DNA from: Candidatus Shapirobacteria bacterium
GTDB taxonomy: Bacteria > Patescibacteriota > Microgenomatia > UBA12405
Direction: 5' to 3'
DNA length: 31,261 nt
Assembly (NCBI GenBank): GCA_023245435.1
Contig: JAHFKH010000005.1
Location: 1-31,261 of the forward strand
Made by a program: the position numbers and the translations under genes. This document shows positions 1-8,113 of the stretch, one piece after another; position 1 is the stretch's first letter; each line of letters begins with the position of its first letter. Below the pieces are notes generated by a model. The model was given only the letters and a program-made list of their open reading frames with translations, was not told the DNA's origin and searched no databases.

Positions 1-1
1 T

Positions 2-1024
2 CGTGATGCCAGCAAAATCGTTACTATTGCTATTTCTCACGTTGAATACGAATCTGCTAATCGTCATTACGCTCACATCGACTGTCCTGGGCACGCCGAC
101 TACGTCAAAAACATGATTACCGGTGCTGCTCAAATGGACGGCGCTATTCTTGTAGTTTCCGCACCAGATGGTCCAATGCCACAAACTCGTGAGCACGTTT
201 TGTTAGCCAAACAGGTTAACGTTCCTGCTCTCGTTGTTTTCTTAAATAAATGTGATTTAGTCACTGATCCAGAATTCCTCGACCTCGTCGAAATGGAAAT
301 CCGCGATTTATTGACCAAATACGGTTTCCCAGGTGATTCTATCCCAATTATCCGTGGATCTGCCCTTAAAGCCCTCAATGGTGATGCTGAAGGTGTTGCT
401 TCAATTGGTAAATTAATGGAAGCCCTCGATACCTCGATTCCTGAACCTAAACGTGAATTAGACCTACCTTTCTTAATGCCGGTCGAAGACGTTTTCTCAA
501 TCAAAGGTCGTGGAACCGTGGCTACTGGTCGTATTGAACGTGGAATTGTCAAAATCAACGACGAAATTGAAATCGTCGGTCTCCGTGCTACCAAAAAAGC
601 TGTTGTTACTGGAGTCGAAATGTTCCACAAACAACTTGATCAAGGTCAAGCTGGCGACAATGTCGGACTTTTACTCCGCGGAGTTGAAAAAGACGATATC
701 GAACGTGGCCAAGTTTTAGCCAAACCAGGTTCAATTACTCCTCACACCGAATTCAAAGCAGAAGTTCTTTTACTTAAAAAAGAAGAAGGTGGTCGTCACA
801 CTCCAGTTTTCTCCGGTTATCGACCTCAAGTCTTTATCCGAACTACTGATGTTACCGGTGACGTCACTCTTCCCGAAGGTGTCGAAATGGTTATGCCAGG
901 CGACAACGCTAACGTAGTCATCAAATTAATTAAACCAGTTGCTATGGAAAAAGGCTTCCGTTTCGCTATTCGCGAAGGTGGTCTAACTGTAGGTGCAGGT
1001 GCCATTACCGAAATAATCAAATAA
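2..1024 (+). CDS. tuf: Elongation factor Tu, 5' part outside the window
   Basis: GTPase that carries aminoacyl-tRNA to the ribosomal A site. The frame is open from base 2 and gives about 341 residues of a usual ~395, so the P-loop lies outside the window. Visible are the G3 motif DCPGH, G4 NKCD, G5 SALKAL, and beta-barrel domains 2 and 3 through the C-terminal GAGAITEIIK. The switch I segment reads SKIVTIA where the family nearly always has ARGITI, so the Arg-Gly before the invariant Thr is replaced by Lys-Ile. It ends 1 nt before rpsJ, which places it at the str-S10 operon junction. Confidence 0.98.
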   Translation, partial: RDASKIVTIAISHVEYESANRHYAHIDCPGHADYVKNMITGAAQMDGAILVVSAPDGPMPQTREHVLLAKQVNVPALVVFLNKCDLVTDPEFLDLVEMEIRDLLTKYGFPGDSIPIIRGSALKALNGDAEGVASIGKLMEALDTSIPEPKRELDLPFLMPVEDVFSIKGRGTVATGRIERGIVKINDEIEIVGLRATKKAVVTGVEMFHKQLDQGQAGDNVGLLLRGVEKDDIERGQVLAKPGSITPHTEFKAEVLLLKKEEGGRHTPVFSGYRPQVFIRTTDVTGDVTLPEGVEMVMPGDNANVVIKLIKPVAMEKGFRFAIREGGLTVGAGAITEIIK

Positions 1025-1025
1025 A

Positions 1026-1340
1026 ATGGCCACCAAAGGTACCCGTATTAGAATTAGACTAAAATCTTTTGATCACCGCCTCATTGATGAGGCGGCGGTC
1101 AAAATTGTCCAAGCTGCGGTTACCGCTGGTGCTTCTGTTCAAGGTCCTATTCCTCTTCCTACCAATCGCAAAATTATTACTGTTCTAACTTCTCCTCATA
1201 CCGATAAAAATGCTCGTGGTCATTATCAAATTTTAACTCATAAACGTTTAATTGATATTTTTAGTGCATCTTTACGCACCGTTGATAGTCTTCAACATTT
1301 GGATTTACCTTCCGGAGTCGAAGTCGAAATTAAAATGTAA
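1026..1340 (+). CDS. rpsJ: 30S ribosomal protein S10
   Basis: S10 sits in the 30S head and also serves as NusE in antitermination. The 104-residue product has the family length and signatures: IRIRLKSFDH near the N-terminus, GPIPLPT in the middle, and the HKRLIDI segment. It starts 1 nt after the tuf stop with no Shine-Dalgarno sequence, so it probably depends on the tuf transcript. It opens the S10 block in the standard order. Confidence 0.98.
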   Translation: MATKGTRIRIRLKSFDHRLIDEAAVKIVQAAVTAGASVQGPIPLPTNRKIITVLTSPHTDKNARGHYQILTHKRLIDIFSASLRTVDSLQHLDLPSGVEVEIKM

Positions 1341-1348
1341 ACACACTT

Positions 1349-1906
1349 ATGATCTCAGGATATATTGCTCAAAAAAAATCAATGTCTAATATCTACGACG
1401 ATAAAGGCAAAAGAATTGCTGTCACAGCACTTAAAGCATTACCCGTCAAAGTTACTTTGTTACGAAATAAAAAACGTGATGGTTACGATGCTGTCCAAGT
1501 TTCTTACGGTGCCAAGGGTCATATTGAATTTGAACCAGCCAATATTGAAGCTTTACCAGAATTAAATCAAGAAATTACTCCCGAAGTTGTTTTTGCCGTA
1601 AATGACGATATTTCTGTTACAGCCAAAACCAAGGGTCATGGATTTGCCGGTGTTATCAAACGTCATGGGTTTCGTCGTCAACCAGTTTCTGGAGGACAAT
1701 CTGATCGTGTCCGCGCCCCCGGTGCTATTGGTGCCCAAACTCCCGGTAAAGTTATTCGCGGTAAAAAAATGCCAGGACATTATGGTAACAAAAATATGAC
1801 CGTTACTCACCTTAAAATTGTTTCTTTTGATACAGAAAAAAACTTAATTTACGTTAGTGGCTCCGTTCCCGGCCATCTTAATTCTTGGGTCACGATTACC
1901 AAATAA
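1349..1906 (+). CDS. rplC: 50S ribosomal protein L3
   Basis: L3 is an early assembly protein reaching towards the peptidyl transferase centre. The product has 185 residues against about 205-210 in most bacteria, so some loops are shortened. The KGHGFAGVIKRHGF segment, the following GGQSDRVRAPGAIG region and the KKMPGHYGN signature are present. The N-terminus (MISGYIAQKKSMSNIYDD) aligns with the usual first strand, which supports the ATG at 1349. The gap to rpsJ is 8 nt. Confidence 0.97.
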   Translation: MISGYIAQKKSMSNIYDDKGKRIAVTALKALPVKVTLLRNKKRDGYDAVQVSYGAKGHIEFEPANIEALPELNQEITPEVVFAVNDDISVTAKTKGHGFAGVIKRHGFRRQPVSGGQSDRVRAPGAIGAQTPGKVIRGKKMPGHYGNKNMTVTHLKIVSFDTEKNLIYVSGSVPGHLNSWVTITK

Positions 1907-1907
1907 T

Positions 1908-2543
1908 ATGAAAGCCGATCTTTATAATATCGAAGGTGCTAAAACAGGAACCATTGATTTACCCAAATCACTTTTTGAAGCCAAAATTAACGATAAATTA
2001 CTAGCTCAAGCCATTCGTGTTGCTCAAAGCAATTTACGTTCATCTCATGCCAAAGCCAAACATCGTGGCGAAGTTGCCGGTACCACCAAAAAAATGTACG
2101 CCCAAAAGGGGACAGGTAATGCTCGTCATTCAACCGCCAAAGCTCCTCAATTTGTAGGCGGTGGTAGTGCTCATGGTCCCCGAGGCAATCAAAACTACAA
2201 ACTTAAACTTACCAAAAAAATGAAAATTGCTGCTATCAAAACTGTCTATTCAAAATTTGCCAAAAATCAGGCAATTATTGCAATCGATACTTTAAGCAAA
2301 ATTTCTCCAAAAACTAAATCGGCCTGGAATTTAATTGATAAATTAGAAAAACAAAACGAACAATTATCCAAATCAAAAAGAATTGGATTAGTTATTTCAC
2401 GTCCTACTCCTTCAATCAAACGCGCTTTTGGCAATATTCCTGGAATCAACCTCCTTTCTTTATCGTCATTAAACCCTTATAATCTGTCTTGTCAAAATTT
2501 TTTGATATTTACCAAAAAATCTATTAATAAACTAAGCAAATAA
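1908..2543 (+). CDS. rplD: 50S ribosomal protein L4
   Basis: L4 binds 23S rRNA and lines the peptide exit tunnel through a long loop. I place the start at the ATG at 1908, 1 nt after the rplC stop, giving 211 residues. An upstream in-frame start at 1857 would only add translation inside rplC. The SNLRSSHAKAKHRGEV loop followed by QKGTGNARHS is typical of L4. Whether it represses the S10 operon, as in E. coli, cannot be judged here. Confidence 0.96.
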   Translation: MKADLYNIEGAKTGTIDLPKSLFEAKINDKLLAQAIRVAQSNLRSSHAKAKHRGEVAGTTKKMYAQKGTGNARHSTAKAPQFVGGGSAHGPRGNQNYKLKLTKKMKIAAIKTVYSKFAKNQAIIAIDTLSKISPKTKSAWNLIDKLEKQNEQLSKSKRIGLVISRPTPSIKRAFGNIPGINLLSLSSLNPYNLSCQNFLIFTKKSINKLSK

Positions 2544-2830
2544 TGTCACTCAAAAAACCACTTATTTCTGAAAAAGCTATATATACCCAATCTTTGGGTA
2601 AATATACTTTTGTGGTTGATATCAATGCTTCCAAAGGTCAAATTGCGTCCGAATTTACCAAAGTTTTTGGTATTATTCCTTTGGCCGTAAATACCATAAA
2701 AATCAAAGGTAAAATAAAAACTAATTGGAAAAATCGTCGTCCTATCAACAAATCTGATGTCAAAAAAGCCATCATCACCGTTGGTAAAGACAAAAAAATT
2801 GATATGTTAACTCTAAAAAATGAAAAGTAA
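2543..2830 (+). CDS. rplW: 50S ribosomal protein L23
   Basis: L23 lies at the exit of the peptide tunnel, where trigger factor and SRP dock. It has 95 residues with the N-terminal PLISEKA motif and the KVFGI..LAVNTI strand region; the basic loop RRPINKSDVKKAI follows. The start codon shares one base with the rplD stop (TAATG), so the two are probably translationally coupled. Its last 11 nt overlap rplB. Confidence 0.96.
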   Translation: MSLKKPLISEKAIYTQSLGKYTFVVDINASKGQIASEFTKVFGIIPLAVNTIKIKGKIKTNWKNRRPINKSDVKKAIITVGKDKKIDMLTLKNEK

Positions 2831-3563
2831 ATTATTAAATATCAAAAAGAAACAAAGTGGTCGTGACTCTCAAGGTCATGTTTCTGTCCGTCATCGTGGG
2901 GGTGAACACAAACGATTTATTCGCCTAATTGATTGGCAAAGATCCAAGCTTGATGTTGCCGCCAAAGTCACTGCCATTGAATACGATCCAAATCGTACTG
3001 CCAATTTAGCCTGCTTAACTTACGCCGATGGTTCCAAAACCTACATTTTAGCCACAGTCAATATGAAAGTTGGTGACAAAGTCGTTTATTCAACTACTGC
3101 TCCCATTAAAGAAGGTAACAAATTACCTCTTTCTCAAATTCCCGTTGGTATCCCAATTCACAACCTTGAATTTCGTCCCAATTCCAAAGCACAAGTAGTC
3201 AAAAGTGCCGGTTCTGCCGCTTATATTCAAAGTATGGATGGTGACAAAGTTACTGTCAAATTACCTTCAGGTGAACTACGACTTTTTTCTGCACTTTGTA
3301 CTGCTACTATCGGTCAACTCAGCAATGCCGATCACTCAAACCAAAAACTTACCAAAGCCGGCGATTCTCGTCATCGTGGAATTCGTCCATCGGTTCGAGG
3401 CGTGGCTCAAAATCCTCACTCTCATCCACACGGAGGCGGTGAAGGTCGCTCATCTATTGGTATGAATCCCAAAACACCTTGGGGCAAACCAGCCATGGGC
3501 AAAAAGACTCGTAAACGTAAAAATAAATCAAATCGTTTAATTGTTTCTCATCGCACCAAATAA
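2820..3563 (+). CDS. rplB: 50S ribosomal protein L2, short N-terminus
   Basis: L2 is needed for subunit association and peptidyl transfer. The product has 247 residues, about 27-30 fewer than usual; the missing part is the N-terminal KPTSPGRR-type extension. An in-frame TAA at 2814-2816, just before the ATG, rules out a longer start in this frame. The core is intact: RHRGG.HKR, EYDPNR, and NPHSHPHGGGEGR, which keeps the His matching E. coli His229. The C-terminal GKKTRKRKNKSNR tail is normal. It overlaps rplW by 11 nt. Confidence 0.97.
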   Translation: MKSKLLNIKKKQSGRDSQGHVSVRHRGGEHKRFIRLIDWQRSKLDVAAKVTAIEYDPNRTANLACLTYADGSKTYILATVNMKVGDKVVYSTTAPIKEGNKLPLSQIPVGIPIHNLEFRPNSKAQVVKSAGSAAYIQSMDGDKVTVKLPSGELRLFSALCTATIGQLSNADHSNQKLTKAGDSRHRGIRPSVRGVAQNPHSHPHGGGEGRSSIGMNPKTPWGKPAMGKKTRKRKNKSNRLIVSHRTK

Positions 3564-3564
3564 T

Positions 3565-3834
3565 ATGTCACGATCAAGCAAAAAAGGACCATATATCGAC
3601 CCAAGGTTACTTGAAAAAGTTGCCAAAACTACTGGTGTTATCAATACTTATTCTCGACATTGTCAAATTCCCCCAGAATTTGTTGGTAAAAATTTTGGTG
3701 TTCACAATGGTAAAAAATTTATCAACGTTTTTATTACCGAAGATATGGTTGGCCATCGTTTAGGTGAATTTTCATCTTCACGCACCTTTAAAGGTCATGG
3801 TCGTATTGTTAAACGTGTTATTGAGAAAACCTAA
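3565..3834 (+). CDS. rpsS: 30S ribosomal protein S19
   Basis: S19 forms a heterodimer with S13 in the 30S head. The 89-residue product starts at the ATG at 3565 with MSRSSKKGPYID and contains the VHNGKKF and HRLGEFSSSRTF signatures. An in-frame start at 3541 lies inside rplB and is unlikely. The spacing to rplB is 1 nt (TAATATG). Confidence 0.97.
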   Translation: MSRSSKKGPYIDPRLLEKVAKTTGVINTYSRHCQIPPEFVGKNFGVHNGKKFINVFITEDMVGHRLGEFSSSRTFKGHGRIVKRVIEKT

Positions 3835-3840
3835 AAATCT

Positions 3841-4257
3841 ATGGCAATTACTAAAAAAACTACTATCAAAAAAACCATTACCCCAAAACAAGAAATTGTT
3901 GCACCAACTTTTGCTGAATCGGTTTATTCTGATAAAAATATTCAAATTTCCCCTCGAAAATTACGTCTTTTAGTCAAAACCATCAAACCTTTAACTGTCT
4001 TATCGGCTTTATCCAAATTAAATTTCACCAATACCAAATCGGCTCGTTATTTGGTCAAGGCCATAAAAACTGCCGTAGCTACAGCCAAAAATAACTACAA
4101 TTTAATTCCAGAAACCTTAACTTTTACAAATTTTTTAGTCAACGAAGGTCCAAAAACTAAAAGAACCGATAAATCCCACGGATCTCGCTTTGCTCGTGGT
4201 ATTATTATCCGTCGCCACAGTCGTTTAACTATGGTCGTCAAAGGACAAATCAAATAA
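3841..4257 (+). CDS. rplV: 50S ribosomal protein L22
   Basis: L22 contributes the second protein loop lining the exit tunnel. The 138 residues include about 30 extra at the N-terminus (Lys/Thr-rich) before the conserved ISPRKLRLLVKTI start of the fold. The C-terminal hairpin is recognisable (SRFARGIIIRRHSRLTMVV). The gap to rpsS is 6 nt. No ribosome binding site is visible. Confidence 0.96.
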   Translation: MAITKKTTIKKTITPKQEIVAPTFAESVYSDKNIQISPRKLRLLVKTIKPLTVLSALSKLNFTNTKSARYLVKAIKTAVATAKNNYNLIPETLTFTNFLVNEGPKTKRTDKSHGSRFARGIIIRRHSRLTMVVKGQIK

Positions 4258-4261
4258 ACAT

Positions 4262-4903
4262 ATGGGTCAAAAAGTAAATCCACTATCATTTAGATTAAAA
4301 ACATCAGCCAATGCTCCCGATTGGAATTCTTCTTGGTATGCCGACAAAAAGAAATACCCTATTTTATTAATGGAAGACAAACGTATTCGTGAATTTGTCC
4401 AAACCAAATTAGCTTCAGCTGGGGTTGTTACAATTCGCATCGAAAGATCAGCCAAAAAAATAAAAATTATTTTAGTTGTTTCTCGACCCGGTTTGGTTAT
4501 TGGTCGTGGTGGTAAAGAATTAGAAACTCTCAAAAAAGATATTCAAAAATTATTAACCAAATCTAGCGCTAAAATTTCCATCGACATTCAAGTTGAAGAA
4601 TTCCGCAATGTAGATTTTTCTGCCAAATTAGTTGCTGAAAAAATTTCTTTCCAGTTAGCCAAACGTATGCCATATCGTCGCGCTGTCTTATCAGCCATTG
4701 AAAAAACTATGAACGCTGGTGCCAAAGGTATCAAAGTTGTTTTGTCTGGACGTATCAATGGTGCCGAAATTTCTCGTCGCGAAAAATTTTCCCAAGGAAC
4801 TGTTCCATTATCTACCATAAAATCTCATATCGATTATTTCGAAACTCCATGTTTAACCCGCTCGGGTTATATTGGAATTAAAGTTTACCTTTGTTTAGCC
4901 TAA
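4262..4903 (+). CDS. rpsC: 30S ribosomal protein S3
   Basis: S3 sits at the mRNA entry site and takes part in the helicase activity of the ribosome. It has 213 residues, starts MGQKVNPLSFRL, carries a KH domain with GRGG in VIGRGGKELE, and has the C-terminal domain motif GRINGAEISRREKF. It is slightly shorter than the E. coli protein because of a reduced C-terminal tail. It lies 4 nt after rplV, with only AACAT before the ATG. Confidence 0.97.
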   Translation: MGQKVNPLSFRLKTSANAPDWNSSWYADKKKYPILLMEDKRIREFVQTKLASAGVVTIRIERSAKKIKIILVVSRPGLVIGRGGKELETLKKDIQKLLTKSSAKISIDIQVEEFRNVDFSAKLVAEKISFQLAKRMPYRRAVLSAIEKTMNAGAKGIKVVLSGRINGAEISRREKFSQGTVPLSTIKSHIDYFETPCLTRSGYIGIKVYLCLA

Positions 4904-4908
4904 AAATT

Positions 4909-5310
4909 ATGTTACAACCAAGTCGTACAAAATATCGCAAAGCATTCCGAGGACAAATGAACGGCCTTTCTGCCGGCAATTTAGTTGCCTTTGGTGAATA
5001 CGGTCTCAAAGCTTTAGAATGTACCTGGATTACCAGCAATCAAATTGAATCAGCTCGTCGTTCAATTGCTCACTCTACCAAACGTGCAGGTCGGATGTGG
5101 ATTCGTATATTTCCTGACAAACCATTTACTAAAAAAGGCGAAGGTACCATGGGTGCTGGCAAAGGTGATGTCAAAGGTTATGTTGCCGTTGTCAAACCCG
5201 GTCGTATTTTATTTGAAGTTACCGGAATTACCGAAGCCGAAGCCCGTGAAGCCATGCGACTTGCTGGTGCCAAATTACCATGCGTTACCAAGTTTGTAAA
5301 AAAGCTTTAA
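4909..5310 (+). CDS. rplP: 50S ribosomal protein L16
   Basis: L16 organises the A-site tRNA region and the L7/L12 stalk base. I use the ATG at 4909 (133 residues, MLQPSRTKYRK), the canonical N-terminus; the in-frame ATG at 4891 lies inside rpsC. The GRMWIRIFPDKP and GAGKGDVKGYVA motifs are intact. The product is close to the family length of ~137. Confidence 0.97.
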   Translation: MLQPSRTKYRKAFRGQMNGLSAGNLVAFGEYGLKALECTWITSNQIESARRSIAHSTKRAGRMWIRIFPDKPFTKKGEGTMGAGKGDVKGYVAVVKPGRILFEVTGITEAEAREAMRLAGAKLPCVTKFVKKL

Positions 5311-5313
5311 AAT

Positions 5314-5508
5314 ATGAAAAAAACTGATAAAATAGGACTAACCGAAAAAACAGCTTCCGAGTTGATTACTTTAATTTCAACCAAAAAGAAAGAAATTATT
5401 GAAAACAAATCGAAACAATTTTTAGGTAATCTCAAAGATACTTCTGTTTTTCGTAAACTCCGTCGTGAGATTGCCACTCTGTCTACTCATTTGCAAAAAT
5501 TAAAATAA
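5314..5508 (+). CDS. rpmC: 50S ribosomal protein L29
   Basis: A 64-residue helical-hairpin protein near the tunnel exit. The internal QFLGNLKDTS..RKLRREIA pattern matches the conserved L29 helix-turn-helix (usually RF.....L.....IR..RR.IAR). It sits 3 nt after rplP, and its stop shares a base with the rpsQ start (TAATG). Identity rests on both motif and position. Confidence 0.93.
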   Translation: MKKTDKIGLTEKTASELITLISTKKKEIIENKSKQFLGNLKDTSVFRKLRREIATLSTHLQKLK

Positions 5509-5768
5509 TGACTAAAAAAATTAATACCACTACTACCGGCAAAACTTTTACCGGAGTTGTCGTTTCTGACAAAATGCAAGGTACTATTGTTGTTAAAATG
5601 GACTACAAATTTCAACATCCCTTATACAAAAAAACTGTCAAGCGAGCCAAAAAAATTTACGTTGATAACAACCTAAAAGCTTCAATTGGTGATACAATCA
5701 AAGCTCGGGAAGTTAAACCAATTTCTCATTTAAAAAGATTTACTACAGTTGAAATTATTTCAAAATAA
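5508..5768 (+). CDS. rpsQ: 30S ribosomal protein S17
   Basis: An OB-fold protein of the 30S body, 86 residues. Signatures are GVVVSDKMQGTIVVK and the HPLYKK.VKR..K segment, followed by the GD.I..REVKPISHLKR region. Length is normal. Its start overlaps the rpmC stop by one base, so translation is probably coupled. Confidence 0.96.
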   Translation: MTKKINTTTTGKTFTGVVVSDKMQGTIVVKMDYKFQHPLYKKTVKRAKKIYVDNNLKASIGDTIKAREVKPISHLKRFTTVEIISK

Positions 5769-5774
5769 AAATAT

Positions 5775-6143
5775 ATGTTACAACTTCGCTCTATCATCAA
5801 ACCAGCTGACAACTGTGGCGCCAAATCGCTGATGGTGATGCACATTTATACAGGTTCAAAACACAAAACCGCTACTATTGGTGATATTGTCCTTGGAGTT
5901 GTCAAAGAAGCCCTACCCAATGGATTGGTCAAAAAGAAAGAAAAAGTTAAATTAGTTATTGTCCGTACCCGCAAAGAAATCGGTCGACCCGATGGCTCAT
6001 ATATTCGTTTCAACGACAACGCTGGCGTTATTATTGATTCTCAAAAAAATCCTCGTGGCACTCGCATTTTTGGCCCTATTGCTCGTGAAATCAAAGATGC
6101 TGGATTTAATAAAATTGCCTCCATGGCCAAAGAGGTTTATTAA
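5775..6143 (+). CDS. rplN: 50S ribosomal protein L14
   Basis: L14 forms the inter-subunit bridge B8 region and is one of the most conserved ribosomal proteins. The 122 residues begin MLQLRSIIKPADNCGAK and contain the RTRKEIGRPDGSYIRF and FGPIAREI motifs; both the family length and the start fit. The 6-nt gap to rpsQ (AATATATG context) has no Shine-Dalgarno. In the classical layout this begins the spc block. Confidence 0.98.
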   Translation: MLQLRSIIKPADNCGAKSLMVMHIYTGSKHKTATIGDIVLGVVKEALPNGLVKKKEKVKLVIVRTRKEIGRPDGSYIRFNDNAGVIIDSQKNPRGTRIFGPIAREIKDAGFNKIASMAKEVY

Positions 6144-6148
6144 AACAT

Positions 6149-6466
6149 ATGAAAATATTAAAAGGTGATCAAGTCAAAGTATTACTCGGCAAAGATAAGG
6201 GTCGAACGGGTGAGGTTTTAAAATCATTTCCTAAAACCAAAAAAATTATTGTCAAAGGTTTAAATATGTTTAAAAAACACGTTAAACCCAGCAATGGTCA
6301 AAAAGGTGGCATCATTGAAAAAGAACGAAGTCTTTTGATTTCCAAAACTATTTTAATCTGTCCTTCTTGTCAAAAAGCTGTTCGTGTTGGTTATAATGTC
6401 GACAAAAATGGTGTCAAAACCCGCATTTGCAAAAAATGTCAGGCTCCTTTGATTGCCAAAAAATAA
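6149..6466 (+). CDS. rplX: 50S ribosomal protein L24 with four-Cys zinc ribbon
   Basis: L24 is an assembly initiator with a KOW domain (GDQVKVLLGKDKGRTGEV, residues 6-23). The 105-residue product has a C-terminal Cys4 ribbon: C71-x2-C74 and C94-x2-C97, as in many bacterial L24 proteins, probably binding zinc. It lies 5 nt after rplN. Confidence 0.96.
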   Translation: MKILKGDQVKVLLGKDKGRTGEVLKSFPKTKKIIVKGLNMFKKHVKPSNGQKGGIIEKERSLLISKTILICPSCQKAVRVGYNVDKNGVKTRICKKCQAPLIAKK

Positions 6467-6468
6467 AT

Positions 6469-7005
6469 ATGATTTACACTCCAGTCGAAATTAATAAACT
6501 ATTAATTGCCAAATTTGGTAAAAAACGTAATGTTTTTTCACTGCCAAAATTAAATAAGGTCGTTATTAATTATCGTGTCGCTGAAGCTCGCGAAAGTAAA
6601 GAAGCTCTTTCCAAAGCAGAAAAAGAATTAATCGCTATTACAGGTCAAAAACCATCATTACGTTTATCCAAAAAATCTGTCTCCACTTTTAAATTGCGCG
6701 AAAACGACCCTTTAGCTTTAAAAGTAACTCTACGTGGTAGTCGTATGTATGATTTTGTTGACAAACTTTTTAACTTAGTTTTACCTCGTCTTCGTGATTT
6801 TAAAGGTCTACCATTAACTTCTTTTGATGGTCAAGGTAACTATAGTCTTACTATTCGCGATCAAACTTATTTCCCTGAAGTTGATCTTGATACTGTCGGT
6901 ACTATTCGTGGTGTCGAAGTCACTTTAAACATATCTGCCTCTTCAATTGACGACTCAAAAATGTTATTATCCACCCTAGGTTTTCCATTCCAAAAAGAAT
7001 CTTAA
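6469..7005 (+). CDS. rplE: 50S ribosomal protein L5
   Basis: L5 binds 5S rRNA and contacts the P-site tRNA. I use the ATG at 6469 (178 residues, MIYTPVEINK), 2 nt after rplX; an in-frame ATG at 6427 lies inside rplX. Conserved parts are the ITGQKPSLRLSKKS segment, the VTLRG...YDFVDKL helix region and LPRLRDFKGL, then the Gly-rich GNYSLTIRDQ..FPE. Length is normal. Confidence 0.96.
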   Translation: MIYTPVEINKLLIAKFGKKRNVFSLPKLNKVVINYRVAEARESKEALSKAEKELIAITGQKPSLRLSKKSVSTFKLRENDPLALKVTLRGSRMYDFVDKLFNLVLPRLRDFKGLPLTSFDGQGNYSLTIRDQTYFPEVDLDTVGTIRGVEVTLNISASSIDDSKMLLSTLGFPFQKES

Positions 7006-7007
7006 TT

Positions 7008-7193
7008 ATGGCAACAACAGCAAAAATATATCGAGAAACAAAAAAACTGCGTTTCAAAAACCGATATCATAATCGATGCCAAGTTTGTGGTCGCCCACGC
7101 GCGTTTATTCGAGCTTTTGGACTTTGCCGATTATGCTTTAGAAAGTTAGCCGATACCGGTATGCTCCCCGGAGTTAAAAGAGCCAGTTGGTAA
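7008..7193 (+). CDS. rpsN: 30S ribosomal protein S14, zinc (type Z) form
   Basis: A 61-residue S14 of the short zinc-binding kind: C24-x2-C27 and C40-x2-C43, with RCQVCGRPRAF and CRLCFRKLA flanking them. The C-terminal PGVKRASW is diagnostic. The zinc-free long form is absent at this locus. Gap to rplE is 2 nt. Confidence 0.98.
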   Translation: MATTAKIYRETKKLRFKNRYHNRCQVCGRPRAFIRAFGLCRLCFRKLADTGMLPGVKRASW

Positions 7194-7199
7194 AAATAT

Positions 7200-7565
7200 A
7201 TGAATTCTTTATATTGTGATTTATTAATTCGAGTCAAAAATGCATCGCTTTCCAAGCGTAAGTCTTTTATTGCTATGGATTCAAATTTTTCTCGTGATAT
7301 TTGTACTAAATTAAAAAAACATGGTTTTATTTCCGATTTTTCGGCCGATTCAGAAACACACGAATTAACAATTTTAAATCCAGTTATCAATAATCTCGAA
7401 ATTTTATCCAAGCCTGGTCGTCATCTTTATGTCAAATCTTCAAATATTCCTTGGGGCAAATCCAACAAATCGTTAATTATTATTTCCACTTCCAATGGTC
7501 TTCTTTCTCAAAAAGAAGCTGTTGCCAAAAAAGTGGGAGGCGAGCTTATTGCCGAAATTTGGTAA
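7200..7565 (+). CDS. rpsH: 30S ribosomal protein S8
   Basis: S8 organises the central domain of 16S rRNA. The 121-residue product has a divergent N-terminal domain (LLIRVKNA, then FSRDICTKLKKHGFI) and a recognisable C-terminal domain with the ISTSNGLLSQKEA motif and a final GGELIAEIW. The usual GVR..SKPG.R appears as ILSKPGRH. Position between S14 and L6 supports the call. It is about 10 residues shorter than E. coli S8. Confidence 0.95.
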   Translation: MNSLYCDLLIRVKNASLSKRKSFIAMDSNFSRDICTKLKKHGFISDFSADSETHELTILNPVINNLEILSKPGRHLYVKSSNIPWGKSNKSLIIISTSNGLLSQKEAVAKKVGGELIAEIW

Positions 7566-7569
7566 ACAT

Positions 7570-8109
7570 ATGTCACGCATAGGCCGTCAATTAATTACAA
7601 TTCCTGCAGGCGTTACTGTCACAATCGACAAATCAGTTGTTACAGTCACTGGTCCCAAAGGATCTTTGTTATTAAATCTTCCTCCTCGTATCGAAGTTTC
7701 TGTTACTGACAATATTTTAACCGTTATTCGCAAAACTGAAGACAAAAAAACTCGTTCCAATCATGGTGCTATTCGTGCTCATTTAAATAACATGATTATT
7801 GGCGTTGTTACTCCTTGGGTCAAGGAACTCGAAGTTCGTGGTACTGGTTACAAAGCTTCCGTTGCTGGTGACAAATTAACCGTTATTGCCGGATTTATTC
7901 ACCCAGTTTTTATTACTGCTCCTAAGGATGTTGCCTTTGTTGTTACCGATGATACAAAAATTACTGTTACTGGTCTTGACAAAACTGTTGTCGGACAAGT
8001 TGCCAGTAATATTCGCAAAATTCGCCCACCTGAACCTTACAAAGGTAAAGGTATTCGTTATTTAAATGAATTTATCAAGTTAAAAGCCGGTAAAACCGCC
8101 AAAGCCTAA
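7570..8109 (+). CDS. rplF: 50S ribosomal protein L6
   Basis: L6 lies at the factor-binding site next to the stalk. The ATG at 7570 gives 179 residues starting MSRIGRQLITIP. Two similar domains follow, with NHGAIRAHLNNMI closing the first; the second holds the ELEVRGTGYKA motif and the C-terminal PPEPYKGKGIRY signature. Earlier in-frame starts overlap rpsH and are unlikely. Confidence 0.97.
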   Translation: MSRIGRQLITIPAGVTVTIDKSVVTVTGPKGSLLLNLPPRIEVSVTDNILTVIRKTEDKKTRSNHGAIRAHLNNMIIGVVTPWVKELEVRGTGYKASVAGDKLTVIAGFIHPVFITAPKDVAFVVTDDTKITVTGLDKTVVGQVASNIRKIRPPEPYKGKGIRYLNEFIKLKAGKTAKA

Positions 8110-8113
8110 AAAT

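Noticed and set aside
130..630. Long antisense frame inside tuf
   Set aside because: It is the complement of a highly conserved gene; codon bias of tuf leaves open antisense frames. No promoter and no recognisable protein.
1562..1810. Antisense frame inside rplC, and similar ones in rpsC, rplE, secY and the helicase gene
   Set aside because: All lie within confirmed genes, have low-complexity translations and no start context.
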